NCBI RefSeq assembly: GCF_000374025.1
Contig: NZ_KB893244.1
Coordinates: 62,001-126,000 of the forward strand
Reading direction: 5' to 3'
DNA length: 64,000 nucleotides
Source: Spirosoma panaciterrae DSM 21099
Lineage (GTDB): Bacteria > Bacteroidota > Bacteroidia > Cytophagales > Spirosomataceae
Positions 8,465 through 18,145 of the stretch are shown here, one piece after another; within the stretch, counting starts at the first letter, position 1, and each line of letters starts with the position of its first letter. Under the pieces are notes generated by a model. The model was not told the DNA's origin, searched no databases, and saw only the letters and a list, made by a program, of their open reading frames with translations. The position numbers and the translations under genes are program-made.

Positions 8465-9685
8465 TTATTCTTCTTCGCTATTGTTCAGTTTTGCCAGTAG
8501 ATTGTAAGCTCCCTTGATAACCAGGGGTGCTTTTTGTGGGTCTAAGTCCACCGGGAGTGTCACGGCTACATAACCTCGCTCATGGATACCCGTTTTTACA
8601 TCGATCTGCTGAAAGACGTAACTGTCCTTCGACCGTTGCCCAAGTGCGTACACATACGATTTGCCCCCAAAATTGACTACGGCTGATTCGGGTAAGGTCG
8701 TCAGTTGCTGTGCTCGAACGGATACCTGGGCGGCTGCATAACTGCCCGGAATAAAATCACTTGACCGACCTTCCGGGTGAACCAGCACCGGAACGGTTCG
8801 GTCGGCCGCAATGGACTTGCCAATCAGAAAGATGGTTCCCTTATGCGGAAACGAACTCACCCGGCTGCTGGTATCGCCCCCCAGAGCAAAGTGGACATTT
8901 TGCCCGATGTGGATCTGGCTCAGGTCTTTTTCGAAAACGCTTAGCTGGAGGTGCATGTGGCTGATGTCGGTCAGTTGCACAATGACATCGGCTGGGTTCA
9001 CGAACCGACCGTTATTGACAGGTACATTGGTCACAAAACCCGAAACAGGCGAAGGAATGGTGATGGTACGAGTCAGTTGTTCGGGGGTGAGAGTAGCCGG
9101 GTTGATGTGCAGCATACTTAACCGTTGCCCAAGCCCCGCCAGTTGCGCCTGTAAACTCTGACGATTCGCTTTGGTCTGCTGGAATACTTTGAGTGCGGCC
9201 ACGTTGTCGCGGCTTAGTTCCTGTTGGCGGGCATATTCTACATCGGCAAAGCCCAGTTTGGCTTTTGTATCCAGATAGTCCTGCTGAAGTTGAATATACT
9301 CCGGGTTTTCGAGCACCACGAGTGCCTGCCCTTTCCGAATTTGCATACCCGGCTCCAACTGTATTTTCCGAATATAGCCACCGACAGGCACCGATACCGA
9401 TACCTCATTCTGGGCCGGAACCTCCAGCATCCCCGCTACCTTGAGCATCGTCTGCATTGGTCTGGATTCGGGCTGGCCCAACTGGATTTCGGCCATGTTG
9501 TATTGGGCCTGTGTCAAGGTTACCTGAACGGGGCCTGTTGCTTCGGCCTGGACCGAATCGGCCTGTGATGCCTGGGTTTCTGTACTGGTATCTGAGCCAG
9601 ACTGGCAGCTAGCCGCCAGGGTTGTTCCAGCCAGCAATAAAGCAATTGAAACGATATAGGCTAACGGATTATGTTGGGTATTCAT
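8465..9685 (-). CDS. RND efflux periplasmic adaptor lipoprotein (CusB/CzcB-like)
   Basis: A 406-residue membrane-fusion protein with a lipoprotein signal (LAASC, Cys about residue 27). It has the barrel-sandwich half motif PVGGYIRKIQLEPGMQIRKGQALVVLENPEY, a hairpin of coiled helices (about 130-200), the second lipoyl half (TITIPSPVSGFVTNVPVNNGRFVNPADVI) and a C-terminal membrane-proximal domain. It bridges the inner-membrane RND pump and the TolC channel, here the two halves of the gene upstream. The 68-base gap to that gene and the one-base gap to the VIT gene indicate one operon. Confidence 0.9.
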   Translation of the reverse strand: MNTQHNPLAYIVSIALLLAGTTLAASCQSGSDTSTETQASQADSVQAEATGPVQVTLTQAQYNMAEIQLGQPESRPMQTMLKVAGMLEVPAQNEVSVSVPVGGYIRKIQLEPGMQIRKGQALVVLENPEYIQLQQDYLDTKAKLGFADVEYARQQELSRDNVAALKVFQQTKANRQSLQAQLAGLGQRLSMLHINPATLTPEQLTRTITIPSPVSGFVTNVPVNNGRFVNPADVIVQLTDISHMHLQLSVFEKDLSQIHIGQNVHFALGGDTSSRVSSFPHKGTIFLIGKSIAADRTVPVLVHPEGRSSDFIPGSYAAAQVSVRAQQLTTLPESAVVNFGGKSYVYALGQRSKDSYVFQQIDVKTGIHERGYVAVTLPVDLDPQKAPLVIKGAYNLLAKLNNSEEE

Positions 9686-9753
9686 ACGAAACTTGTATCG
9701 TGAAATGGCAAATTGATAGGTTGTGTACGTGAGGTATCCAATGATCGATACCC

Positions 9754-12700
9754 TTAAGGTGTACCCGCCAGATAACCCAGATAGAGTACCGATTGATCGT
9801 ACTGATAGAGTAAGTCGAGGTAATTCAGACGGATGGTTAGCGCCTGCTGCAGAGCCAGTGAATATTCGACATAGCCGATGTCGCCCCCACTGAACGCCCG
9901 TTGCGCCTGATTCTGGATAAGCTGGGCCTGAGCCAGTCCCGTTTGTTCGTAATACGTCAGCGCATCGCGGTATTGATTGTACTGCGCTACAGCCTTCGTT
10001 ACCTGTTGCTGTAAGGCCGTCTGTTGCGTCTGTAGCTCCTTTTGTGCCAGTTGTTCGCCAACACGAGCCGCTTCGACCCGCGCCCGTCCGGCACCCCCAA
10101 TCAAGGGGAAGGTCATCCCAATCTGTCCGCCCTGAAACCGATACCCAGGCCCAAAGTATAACTCCTGCCCGTTGATAAGCTGGTTTCCTGTTAAGGTCTG
10201 CGAGAAGAAACCGACCAGAAAATCGGGTTTCAGGCGAGCCTGTTCGACCAGTCGGCTTTGTTCGGCGATCTGAATTTGCTGCTGCAACTGGCGGACCAGT
10301 GGATTCTGAGCCAGCAGCGAACTGTCGGTCGGTAAGGTGAGCGTCAGTCGGGGCAGGAGTTGGTCGGGTAGGGTGATGGGCTCCCGGCGAAGCAACAGCG
10401 TTTGCAGACGAGTCTGGGCGTCGAGCTGGGCTGCCTGATTCTGCGTAAGGCGCACCCGCTGGTCGGCCAGTTGACTTTCGGCCGTTGCTTTTTCCAGCGT
10501 GTTGGTTTCGCCCACCCGCAATCGAACGGTGGCGGCTTTGACGAAAGCGGTCAGCAAGGTATCCTGTTGTTGAAAAAGCCGATTGCGCTGAGCCAGATAG
10601 AGCAGGTCGTAATAGGTTTGTTTTACCTGATAAATTACATCGTTGCGGGTTACCTGAGCCGCTGCCTGCCTACCCGTCACGGTCTGGTCGTTCAGTTTGG
10701 CCAGTCGCTGCATCAGGGTTGGATTTGGAATGGTTTGCGTCAGCGTCAGGTTATTGTCAAATCGGCGGCTGTTGTATTGGCCCAGCATCAGCATGGCCGA
10801 TAACCGGCCCGGATCGTAGGCTGTTCGTCGGAGTGCCTGCTGCTGGCTAACTCCCAGGTCCGCAATTTGCACCTGCGCGTTGCGGGCTGTGGCCTGTTGG
10901 ATGGCCTGTTCAAGCGTTACCAATTGAGGAGCCTGTGCTTTTGCCGCCGATGACGTATAAAGACTACCTAGTAGCAGACCTGGCAGGATTACGGCCGCCG
11001 GAATCGATCTAGGCCCTTTTTTCGCTGCTTTTATCTCACGGTCGATGGATTTTTTCTCCAGTAACGAATACAGAATGGGGATAATCAGGAGCGTAAGCAG
11101 GGTAGCGGTCAATAGCCCACCAATAACCACAGTGGCTAATGGCTTCTGGACTTCGGCACCAGCCGAATTGGAAAGTGCCATCGGAATAAAGCCAAAGGAA
11201 GCCACTAAGGCCGTCATAATAACCGGGCGCAATCGAACTTCAGTACCGCGCCGGATAATTTCGATCAAGTCGGTTAGCCCTTCATCGTGGCGTAGTCGGT
11301 TGAATTCAGCGATGAGGACGATACCGTTCAAAACCGATACCCCGAAGAGGGCAATAAAACCGACACCTGCCGATATACTAAACGGCATATCCCGGATCAG
11401 TAAGGCAAATACACCACCGATGGCGGCTAGTGGAATAGCCATGAAAATCAGCAGACTTTGCCGGGCCGAATGGAAGGTGAAGAACAGCAGGGCGAAAATA
11501 AGCCCCAGCGCTACCGGAACGGCAATGCCGAGCCGACGTTTGGCATCGACCAGATTTTCAAACTGCCCGCCATACGTAACCGAATAACCCGCTGGTAACT
11601 TGATTTGTCGATTCACTTTCTGCTGGAGTTCTGTGACGATACTTTCTACGTCGCGCCCACGAACGTTGAATCCCAGTGTAATCCGACGGTGTGTATTGTC
11701 GCGCTGGATCTGGTTGGGGGCCTGTTGCATACTAACCTGTGCTATTTGGGAAAGAGGGATTTGCTGGGTCATTCCATTGGGGCCGGGGGGCGTGGCTACG
11801 TATAAATTCTGAACATCTTCGATGCGCTGGCGTTTGTCGGCGGCCAGCCTGACCACCAGATCAAATCGCTTTTCGCCTTCAAAAACCTGTCCGGCCGATT
11901 GCCCGGCAAAGGCGGTGTTGATGGTCCGGTTCACATCGGCTACGTTGAGGCCAAACCGGGCCAGTTTCGATCGGTCGAGCTGAATCTGAATTTGGGACAA
12001 TCCCGCCACCTGTTCCACATACAGGTCTTTGGCACCGTTGATGGTGCGGATGATACGCCCTACCTGGCCCGCCAGCCGTTCGAGCTGCTGTAAATCATCG
12101 CCGTAAATTTTCATGGCCACATCCTGTCGGGCACCCGTCATCAGCTCGTTGAAACGCATCTGTACGGGTTGCTGAAAGCCGAACGTAACCCCGGGAATCA
12201 CCGAGAGGGCTTCGGCCATTTTATTGGCCAGTTCGTCGCGGGTGGTGGCCGAGGTCCATTGATCTTTCGGTTTCAGGATAATCATCTGATCGGCGGCTTC
12301 GATAGCCATTGGGTCGGTGGGTATTTCGCCCGATCCGATTTTGGCAACGACCTGCTCTACTTCAGGAAACTGTTTCAGAAGAATCCGCTCGGCTTTCAGC
12401 GTGGCATCGACGGTTTCAGACAATGAGCTGCCGGTAAGTGTACGTGTATCGACCGCAAAATCACCCTCGTCGAGTTGCGGGATAAACTCCCCGCCCATAC
12501 GCGTAAACAGAAATCCGGCTACTACCAGCATGGCGATCGCACTCCCCAGAACGGGTATCCGATGCCGAAGCGACCACAGTAACACGGGTTCATAAAAACG
12601 ATGCAGCCGTTTCATGAGCTTATCCGAGAACGATTCTTTATGAACTACATTCTTACTGAGCAGTAGGGCCGAAACCATTGGCACATAAGTCAGCGACAGG

Positions 12701-14169
12701 ATAAAAGCCCCCAGAATCGCAAAGGCAACTGTCAAAGCCATGGGTCGGAACATCTTGCCTTCGATGCCAGACAGGGCCAGGATGGGCAAATACACAATCA
12801 GAATGATAATCTCGCCAAATGCAGCCGAGGAGCGAATCCGGCTGGCCGAGCCGAATACTTCGTCGTCCATTTGTTCCTGGGTAAGCACCTGGTCTTTATT
12901 CCGCAGAATGATGTGGTGCAACGTAGCTTCGACAATGATGACGGCACCGTCTACGATGAGCCCGAAGTCGATAGCCCCCAGGCTCATCAAATTGCCCGAT
13001 ACACCAAACAGATTCATCATCGATATAGCAAAGAGTAGTGCTAACGGGATCACCGAAGCGACCACAACGCCCGCTCGCCAGTTGCCCAGCAACAGGACCA
13101 GGACGATAATAACAATGATGGCCCCCTCGAGCAGGTTTCGTTCCACGGTACTGATGGCGCTGTTGACCATCTTGGTCCGATCCAGAAATGGGATAATCTG
13201 TACCCCTTCCGGTAGGGTTTTCTGAATCTCGGCAATTTTGGCTTTTACTTCCTTGATCACTTCCGACGAATTGCCGCCTTTGATCATCATCACAATAGCG
13301 CCAACCGTTTCGCCCTGGCCATTTCGTGTAACGGCCCCATACCGCACCGCCGAACCCGTACCAATCTGGGCTACATCCCGCACACGAATGGGTAACCCCT
13401 GGGCATTCAGCCTGACCATGATGTTGCCGATGTCGTCGGTCGATCCGATCAGTCCGTTGGCTCGGATAAAATACGCATTGGGTTTCTGGTCGATGTAGGC
13501 CCCCCCCGTGTTCTGGTTATTTTGCTGGAGAGCTGTAAACAGGTCGTTGATGGTGATGCCGTAACTGCGGAGACGATCAGGATCGACGGCGATTTCATAC
13601 TGTTTCATTAGCCCTCCGAAACCACTGACATCCGCTACACCGGGCGTTCCAAGCAATCCCCGACGGATGATCCAATCCTGAATGGTTCGCAGATCGCTAA
13701 GGGTATAGCGATGTTCGTAGCCTTTTTTCGGAACAACGGTGTATTGGAAAATTTCGCCCAGGCCCGTTGTGACAGGGGCCAGCGTAGGCGTACCGACCCC
13801 TGGCGGAATCTGGGTGTTTACCGCGATCAGCCGTTCGGCAATTTGCTGGCGAGCCCAGTAAATATCCGTGGCATCTGTAAAAACAACGGTCACAATCGAC
13901 AGGCCGAAGCGAGAAAACGACCGGATTTCGATCAGGTTCGGAATGTTTGACAATCCGACTTCGACCGGAAATGTGACCAGGCGTTCAATATCTTCGGCCG
14001 CCAGGGAGGGACTACTGGTGATAACCTGTACCTGGTTGTTCGTGATATCAGGTACAGCGTCAATGGGGAGTTGAGTGGCCGACCAGCCGCCCCAGACGAT
14101 CAGGGCCAGCGTAAATAGCCCAATGATCAATTTGTTATGGATCGAGAAATGAATAATCGCATTCAGCAT
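9754..14169 (-). CDS. CzcA/CusA heavy-metal RND transporter fused to a TolC-like outer-membrane channel
   Basis: A 1471-residue fusion. Residues 1 to about 1045 are a full RND pump. In helix 4 the sequence DFGLIVDGAVIIVE places Asp401, Asp407 and Glu414 with the 0/6/13 spacing of the CzcA proton-relay residues, which points to divalent cations (Zn, Co, Cd or Ni) and not the Cu/Ag CusA type. After a basic linker, a hydrophobic stretch at about 1058-1085 (PAAVILPGLLLG, ending AAKAQA) precedes a TolC-type channel of about 390 residues (LEQAIQQATARNAQ at its start, two outer-membrane-efflux repeats). Free-standing pumps are about 1040 and channels about 400-450 residues. Fusions of this order are known in Bacteroidota. 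Preceded by the His-rich small protein and followed by adaptor and VIT. Confidence 0.93.
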   Translation of the reverse strand: MLNAIIHFSIHNKLIIGLFTLALIVWGGWSATQLPIDAVPDITNNQVQVITSSPSLAAEDIERLVTFPVEVGLSNIPNLIEIRSFSRFGLSIVTVVFTDATDIYWARQQIAERLIAVNTQIPPGVGTPTLAPVTTGLGEIFQYTVVPKKGYEHRYTLSDLRTIQDWIIRRGLLGTPGVADVSGFGGLMKQYEIAVDPDRLRSYGITINDLFTALQQNNQNTGGAYIDQKPNAYFIRANGLIGSTDDIGNIMVRLNAQGLPIRVRDVAQIGTGSAVRYGAVTRNGQGETVGAIVMMIKGGNSSEVIKEVKAKIAEIQKTLPEGVQIIPFLDRTKMVNSAISTVERNLLEGAIIVIIVLVLLLGNWRAGVVVASVIPLALLFAISMMNLFGVSGNLMSLGAIDFGLIVDGAVIIVEATLHHIILRNKDQVLTQEQMDDEVFGSASRIRSSAAFGEIIILIVYLPILALSGIEGKMFRPMALTVAFAILGAFILSLTYVPMVSALLLSKNVVHKESFSDKLMKRLHRFYEPVLLWSLRHRIPVLGSAIAMLVVAGFLFTRMGGEFIPQLDEGDFAVDTRTLTGSSLSETVDATLKAERILLKQFPEVEQVVAKIGSGEIPTDPMAIEAADQMIILKPKDQWTSATTRDELANKMAEALSVIPGVTFGFQQPVQMRFNELMTGARQDVAMKIYGDDLQQLERLAGQVGRIIRTINGAKDLYVEQVAGLSQIQIQLDRSKLARFGLNVADVNRTINTAFAGQSAGQVFEGEKRFDLVVRLAADKRQRIEDVQNLYVATPPGPNGMTQQIPLSQIAQVSMQQAPNQIQRDNTHRRITLGFNVRGRDVESIVTELQQKVNRQIKLPAGYSVTYGGQFENLVDAKRRLGIAVPVALGLIFALLFFTFHSARQSLLIFMAIPLAAIGGVFALLIRDMPFSISAGVGFIALFGVSVLNGIVLIAEFNRLRHDEGLTDLIEIIRRGTEVRLRPVIMTALVASFGFIPMALSNSAGAEVQKPLATVVIGGLLTATLLTLLIIPILYSLLEKKSIDREIKAAKKGPRSIPAAVILPGLLLGSLYTSSAAKAQAPQLVTLEQAIQQATARNAQVQIADLGVSQQQALRRTAYDPGRLSAMLMLGQYNSRRFDNNLTLTQTIPNPTLMQRLAKLNDQTVTGRQAAAQVTRNDVIYQVKQTYYDLLYLAQRNRLFQQQDTLLTAFVKAATVRLRVGETNTLEKATAESQLADQRVRLTQNQAAQLDAQTRLQTLLLRREPITLPDQLLPRLTLTLPTDSSLLAQNPLVRQLQQQIQIAEQSRLVEQARLKPDFLVGFFSQTLTGNQLINGQELYFGPGYRFQGGQIGMTFPLIGGAGRARVEAARVGEQLAQKELQTQQTALQQQVTKAVAQYNQYRDALTYYEQTGLAQAQLIQNQAQRAFSGGDIGYVEYSLALQQALTIRLNYLDLLYQYDQSVLYLGYLAGTP

Positions 14170-14390
14170 TGCTACTCAAAGATCAGAAGCCAGCTATAAA
14201 CGGTTGGGGAGTTGTCATTTCCAGGGGCAGTACAGCCTGTAGAAATGATTAGCCCGGAAGTATGTGCCTAAATAAGCCGCCATCATCAACCCTGTCGATT
14301 GATCGAAAGCGTAAGAAGTATCACAAAAAAGGGTGCGTAAAAGCCGGAAGCGGCCCGTTTGGGCACACTACGGCCTGCCCGTAGAGAAAC

Positions 14391-14777
14391 CTAGCGTCGG
14401 GGTGGGTTAATTAGCGACGAAACGCTCAGGAATGAATAGAGATTGGCATACCGGAAACAAGCCGACCGGGCCAGTAAAAGAATCGCCACTGAGGCAAAGA
14501 CAAAGGATAAAAAGAGATGAGGGGAGAATACCGAAACCGCGTGACCCACTGCCGGAAGGTTATGGTGGCTATGGTTGGGATGTTTCTGATGCTCGGAGTT
14601 GGCGCCGTAGTGCATCTCCATAAAATCGAGAAAACTTAGGTTGGGCTCCTGTTGACGATGCTCGCGGTAATGCTGAGCCAGATCTATGAGTCGGCTGGTC
14701 TGGTCAACGCCAAAACCGGGGAGCAAACTGCTACCCGTTATCAGCAATGCCAGCAAAAAAGCAACCATCGACCTCAT
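14391..14777 (-). CDS. His-rich small envelope protein of the metal-efflux operon
   Basis: A 128-residue protein with a signal peptide or N-terminal helix (about 1-22), an acidic and aromatic middle (LIDLAQHYREHRQQEP, then FLDFMEMHYG), a His cluster (HQKHPNHSHH) and a second hydrophobic helix near 85-105. Small proteins of this shape, ending a periplasmic stretch in HxH motifs, commonly precede CzcA-type efflux genes in Bacteroidota; the His cluster suggests periplasmic metal binding or sensing. It is the first gene of the efflux operon, 221 bases before the RND fusion. No catalytic motif is visible. Confidence 0.7.
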   Translation of the reverse strand: MRSMVAFLLALLITGSSLLPGFGVDQTSRLIDLAQHYREHRQQEPNLSFLDFMEMHYGANSEHQKHPNHSHHNLPAVGHAVSVFSPHLFLSFVFASVAILLLARSACFRYANLYSFLSVSSLINPPRR

Positions 14778-14829
14778 AAGCTTGACTTCCCCTGTATGGG
14801 CTTTAACGTAAAGTTGGTCAGAAAGTTTA

Positions 14830-14851
14830 AAGCCCCCAAGTGCGGGGGCTT
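14830..14851 (-). terminator. GC-rich hairpin terminator after the LytTR gene
   Basis: An 8-bp stem (AAGCCCCC / GGGGGCTT) with a 6-base loop at 14830-14851. On the minus strand it is followed by TTAAACTTTC, so it looks like a simple intrinsic terminator for the LytTR gene at 14940 and insulates the efflux operon from it. Confidence 0.65.
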
Positions 14852-14939
14852 ATTTAGAAATAATCCAGGCAGCTTCGTACCCAATGGCCTAGGTCGGAAA
14901 AATCGGTGCGTTGCTGCGCATGATTAAATACTGCCGACG

Positions 14940-15362
14940 CTACTGAGGGTTAAATGGCCTGTTTGCCAGCGCTAATTTATTGATAACGCCCTGAATACGT
15001 CTGCGGGAAATCCGGGCTATATAGCCATTGGTTAAGCAAACCTCAAGCGTTGCGTTGTTGGGATTCGTGATCGACTGAACGAAAAGGGGGTTAATCATCT
15101 CGGATTTATGTACCCGAACAAAATCGGCAAGCTGGTTTTCGAACCACTTCAGTGTTTGGGTGATCAGAACGGGCTTGGCAGGTTCGGCCAGATAAACCCA
15201 GGTATAATTGCCAAATCCCATCAGGCGAATGATTGAACTGTGGGCTATTGGCCTATCAATGCCTGGCAGGCGGATCTGGTTTGCCCGGCTACCAATGGGC
15301 CTTTGTAGAAAATGTCGGGTTGGAGTTTGGATAGGGAGTATATCTTGTTCAAGCAATTGCAT
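14940..15362 (-). CDS. LytTR-type DNA-binding regulator without receiver domain
   Basis: A 140-residue protein consisting almost only of a LytTR domain: IIRLMGFGNYTWVYLAEPAK at about 46-65, LKWFENQL and FVRVHKSEMINPLFVQSI at about 86-113, and an ISRRRIQGVINKL ending. These are the family's beta-strand and recognition-loop segments. There is no receiver, so it is a stand-alone LytTR protein, perhaps driven by another signal or by an unlinked kinase. Neighbours are the metal-efflux operon downstream and GH32 upstream, both on the same strand but separated by terminator-like sequences, so no target is implied. Confidence 0.82.
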   Translation of the reverse strand: MQLLEQDILPIQTPTRHFLQRPIGSRANQIRLPGIDRPIAHSSIIRLMGFGNYTWVYLAEPAKPVLITQTLKWFENQLADFVRVHKSEMINPLFVQSITNPNNATLEVCLTNGYIARISRRRIQGVINKLALANRPFNPQ

Positions 15363-15460
15363 AAACGGTCAATATAGTATCAAAAAATGCTGAATGGTCC
15401 GGGTAAATAGATAGCCGGACCGCTCGTGGATAGTATAGAGACGAAAAAATAAACGTATGT

Positions 15461-15480
15461 AACAGGAAAACCTGTTTTTT
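15461..15480 (+). terminator. Short hairpin followed by a T run
   Basis: AACAGG-AAAA-CCTGTT followed by TTTTTTT looks like an intrinsic terminator on the plus strand, but no plus-strand gene ends here. On the minus strand, downstream of GH32, the stem is preceded by an A run and lacks a T tract. It may end antisense transcription; low confidence. Confidence 0.3.
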
Positions 15481-15541
15481 TATAGTTCCGGCAGGCGCTA
15501 CTTGAACGGGTTGTGCGTTTTTTGTTTATATAATATGCTCA

Positions 15542-17128
15542 TTATCTGGCGGTTATGGCAGGGGTTAGTTGACTGTAATTCAGGGAAGAAATGGGGATTC
15601 CCATAGCCGACTTTAGGCTCAATTTGCTCATGGGCTTGTCAGAAAAGAATATGTCGGTTAGTACCGTCAGCCCATCATCGGCGAATAATTCGACCGAAGC
15701 GACATCTGCCAGCAAGGTAAGCGATAGGGACGCATTGGTCGATAGCCGGGGAGCGGTATGCCGTTTGCCGAATCCTTTTTCGAAATCTATTTTACCCGAA
15801 CGACTTCGATCTATATAGTAGGTGTTGGTTGCTTTGTCGTAACCGATCTCCAGTTCATTGCCCTGCTCATTTGCCAGTATGATAGAAAAGTCGTTCGTCG
15901 CTTGTGTGGTCAGATCCAGCCGGAATAGCCCAGATGCATTCATGACTTTGCTGGTCAGGTCGTACGTCCCTTTAACCGATCGGTTTTTCTCGGTAAAGCG
16001 CTTTCCATTCAATGCGCCCAGTTCTTTTACAGGTGTTGAGCTTAGATAAAGCTCCTTGTTGACGTCTTTCAATTGCAGTAAACGCGGTATGGTCATGGCA
16101 CTGCGCCAGGTAGCTGTAGGAACAACCTGCGCATACTGCCAGTTGCTCATCCAGCCCATCAGAATGGAGCGATTGCCCGTATTGGCGAACGTTACACCCG
16201 CATAGTTGTCGGTGCCGTAATCCATCCATTTGGTTTTGGTTGAATACGGTTTGAAGGTCTTGCCGTCGAAATCGCCCACGAAATACTGCGTTGCCGAACC
16301 GCCGTTTGGCCCTCCGGGATTGATGCTTACCAGCAATACCCATACTTTTTTTCCATTGTGGTCGATTGAGAGCAGGTCGGGGCATTCCCAAACGCCCCCA
16401 TGTGCGCCCAGATTATGGCCAAACTCACTTTGCTTCGACCATGTTTTCAGGTCCGGCGACGCATAAAACGTGACCCGATCTTTGGTAGCCAGGGTCATGA
16501 TCCACTTTTTCTGCGGCTCGTACCAGCGTACTTTGGGGTCTCTGAAATCAACAATGCCCGGATTTTGAAGTACCGGATTGCCTGCATATTTCGTCCAGGT
16601 TTTGCCTTCGTCCAGGCTGTAGGCAATACTCTGGTATTGAAACTTGTCCGACTTTCTCTTTTCCAATTCAGGATTGTGGTGTGTAAAAATAGCGACCAGG
16701 GGAACCTGCCCTTTTTTACCGAACCCGCTGGTATTATGAACATCAACTACGGCACTACCGGAGAATATATACCCCAGCTTATCCGGGTACAGGGCGATTG
16801 GTTGTTCCTGCCAGTGAACCAGGTCTTTGCTGGTGGCATGCCCCCAGTGCATAGGCCCCCATTTGGTGTCGTTAGGATAGTACTGGAAAAACAGATGGTA
16901 AGTCCCGTTGAGATAAACCATCCCGTTTGGGTCGTTCATCCAGTGGGCTTTGGGCGTGAAATGATATTGAGGACGGTAAGGTTCGGGAGTAGTCGTACCC
17001 TGCCCCAGGAGCTGATAGCCTGTAAGGCTAAAAAGAACAGCTAGAACAAGTTGGTTAGGACGCTTGCTATAGGCGTATAGATTCGAAAGCAATGAGCAGC
17101 TTAGTAATCTACAGAAGTTCAGATTCAT
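15542..17128 (-). CDS. Glycoside hydrolase family 32 fructan hydrolase (levanase/inulinase/invertase type)
   Basis: A 528-residue secreted GH32 enzyme that cleaves beta-fructosidic bonds in sucrose, levan or inulin. The three catalytic motifs are present: WMNDPNG with nucleophile Asp66, FRDP with Asp197, and WECP with acid/base Glu248. The five-bladed propeller (about 50-360) is followed by the C-terminal beta-sandwich (about 385-520). A long N-terminal leader with a hydrophobic core at about 27-42 ends near GQG. A promoter with TATCTTTG lies about 30 bases upstream of the ATG, supporting the 17128 start. There is no SusCD pair or fructokinase nearby, so it is a lone enzyme. Confidence 0.9.
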   Translation of the reverse strand: MNLNFCRLLSCSLLSNLYAYSKRPNQLVLAVLFSLTGYQLLGQGTTTPEPYRPQYHFTPKAHWMNDPNGMVYLNGTYHLFFQYYPNDTKWGPMHWGHATSKDLVHWQEQPIALYPDKLGYIFSGSAVVDVHNTSGFGKKGQVPLVAIFTHHNPELEKRKSDKFQYQSIAYSLDEGKTWTKYAGNPVLQNPGIVDFRDPKVRWYEPQKKWIMTLATKDRVTFYASPDLKTWSKQSEFGHNLGAHGGVWECPDLLSIDHNGKKVWVLLVSINPGGPNGGSATQYFVGDFDGKTFKPYSTKTKWMDYGTDNYAGVTFANTGNRSILMGWMSNWQYAQVVPTATWRSAMTIPRLLQLKDVNKELYLSSTPVKELGALNGKRFTEKNRSVKGTYDLTSKVMNASGLFRLDLTTQATNDFSIILANEQGNELEIGYDKATNTYYIDRSRSGKIDFEKGFGKRHTAPRLSTNASLSLTLLADVASVELFADDGLTVLTDIFFSDKPMSKLSLKSAMGIPISSLNYSQLTPAITAR

Positions 17129-17158
17129 TAGGTCAACGATTCAGTGTTCGAAAGGGAG

Positions 17159-17187
17159 CAAAGATAAGCGGCATCGCTTTCATCCAA
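17159..17187 (-). promoter_or_regulatory. Bacteroidota-type promoter of the GH32 gene
   Basis: On the minus strand, TTG (17187-17185) is followed after 18 bases by TATCTTTG (17166-17159), matching the Bacteroidota -33/-7 form. The predicted start of transcription lies about 25 bases before the GH32 ATG. Confidence 0.6.
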
Positions 17188-17353
17188 TATCGACCGTTGC
17201 GTATTATAGCTGCCTGTAACCCATTCCCTGTTCCTTTTCAGAAAGGCGAACTTCTTCGCCAAAACCTGTGCATAGGTCGGGTTCCGCTGCTGTATCTATT
17301 TTAGTCGCAGCCTGAAGAATGCCGACGTATGGCCTTTTGTACGCATGGTTTAA

Positions 17354-17411
17354 ATAAGGCAGGGTTTCGGGTTGATGAATGTACATTAATCAGCCCGAAA
17401 CCCTGCCTTAT
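17354..17411 (-). terminator. 23-bp hairpin after the DUF892 gene
   Basis: Arms 17354-17376 and 17389-17411 pair over 23 bases with one G-T position. The 12-base loop contains the palindrome AATGTACATT. It starts 24 bases after the stop codon of the minus-strand DUF892 gene and separates it from the GH32 promoter. The rest of the 306-base gap (17129-17434) shows only that promoter. Confidence 0.7.
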
Positions 17412-17434
17412 GACCTTATTCATTGCAAACGAAA

Positions 17435-18145
17435 TTAATACCCGATTACGCTGCCCGACGTGGATTCGTTGGACAAGCCCGTTAACCCCCGGTTCGAATC
17501 GGCATAGCGGGTGCCATCTGGGTTCACGATGCTGTCGCTGGTGTGGTCGCGGTCCGGGTAGTTGCTGGAAGAATTCCAACCAGACGTGTTATCATCCGAC
17601 TCACCGGCAGCCCGGTTGTTGACGAACGATTCGGCGAGCATGGTCAGTTTCTTGTCAGCGTTTTTCTCCTCGTCCAGCGTTTGCTGGAGTAGTCGGGCGG
17701 CTTCATGGTAGCCCAGCACCTGGGCTAGCGTAACGGCCGAGCCATACGACGCAATTTCGTGATGCTCAATTTTTTGACCGGCAATGATTAGTCCTGCATC
17801 GCGGGTTAGTGAACCAGAGTCGGTATTGGAAACCACACGCTGGGCATCGTCGACCAGGCCGTCGATCGCGTCGCAGGTACCTTCGTCGGTATCGATGCCA
17901 ATACTATTGAACACCTGCTCCAGTCGGGCTACCTGATTACGGGTTTCTTGTTGATGTTGTAGAAAAGCATTTCGAACCTCATCGGTTGTTGAGGCATCGG
18001 CCTGTTCGCCCAGAGCATTGACCGCTTGCTTTTCAGCGTAATACATGTTCTGTAGCTCGGTAACGAACAGGCTTTTCAGACCTTCCTGCGTATCAGTATC
18101 CATTCCTCCAAAAAAGTTGGCGATGCGTTCTCCAAATGTTGCCAT
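17435..18145 (-). CDS. DUF892 (YciE/YciF) ferritin-like stress protein
   Basis: A 236-residue protein. Residues about 18-165 form a DUF892 four-helix bundle: LFVTELQNMYYAEKQAVNAL, FLQHQQETRNQVARLEQVF, and IIAGQKIEHHEIASYGSAV, with Glu and His residues at the positions that make the diiron-like site in this family. The last 60 residues are Ser/Asn/Asp/Gly-rich and probably disordered. YciE/YciF relatives are induced by osmotic and general stress; their reaction is unknown. The protein has no signal peptide and is likely cytoplasmic. Confidence 0.85.
   Translation of the reverse strand: MATFGERIANFFGGMDTDTQEGLKSLFVTELQNMYYAEKQAVNALGEQADASTTDEVRNAFLQHQQETRNQVARLEQVFNSIGIDTDEGTCDAIDGLVDDAQRVVSNTDSGSLTRDAGLIIAGQKIEHHEIASYGSAVTLAQVLGYHEAARLLQQTLDEEKNADKKLTMLAESFVNNRAAGESDDNTSGWNSSSNYPDRDHTSDSIVNPDGTRYADSNRGLTGLSNESTSGSVIGY

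Noticed and set aside
10402..13498. Long plus-strand open frames opposite the RND-TolC gene
   Set aside because: They are antisense shadows of a well-supported 1471-codon gene and have no recognisable domains.
17491..17500. GGTTCGAATC, the T-loop consensus of a tRNA
   Set aside because: It lies inside the DUF892 coding sequence, and no acceptor or anticodon stem can be formed around it.
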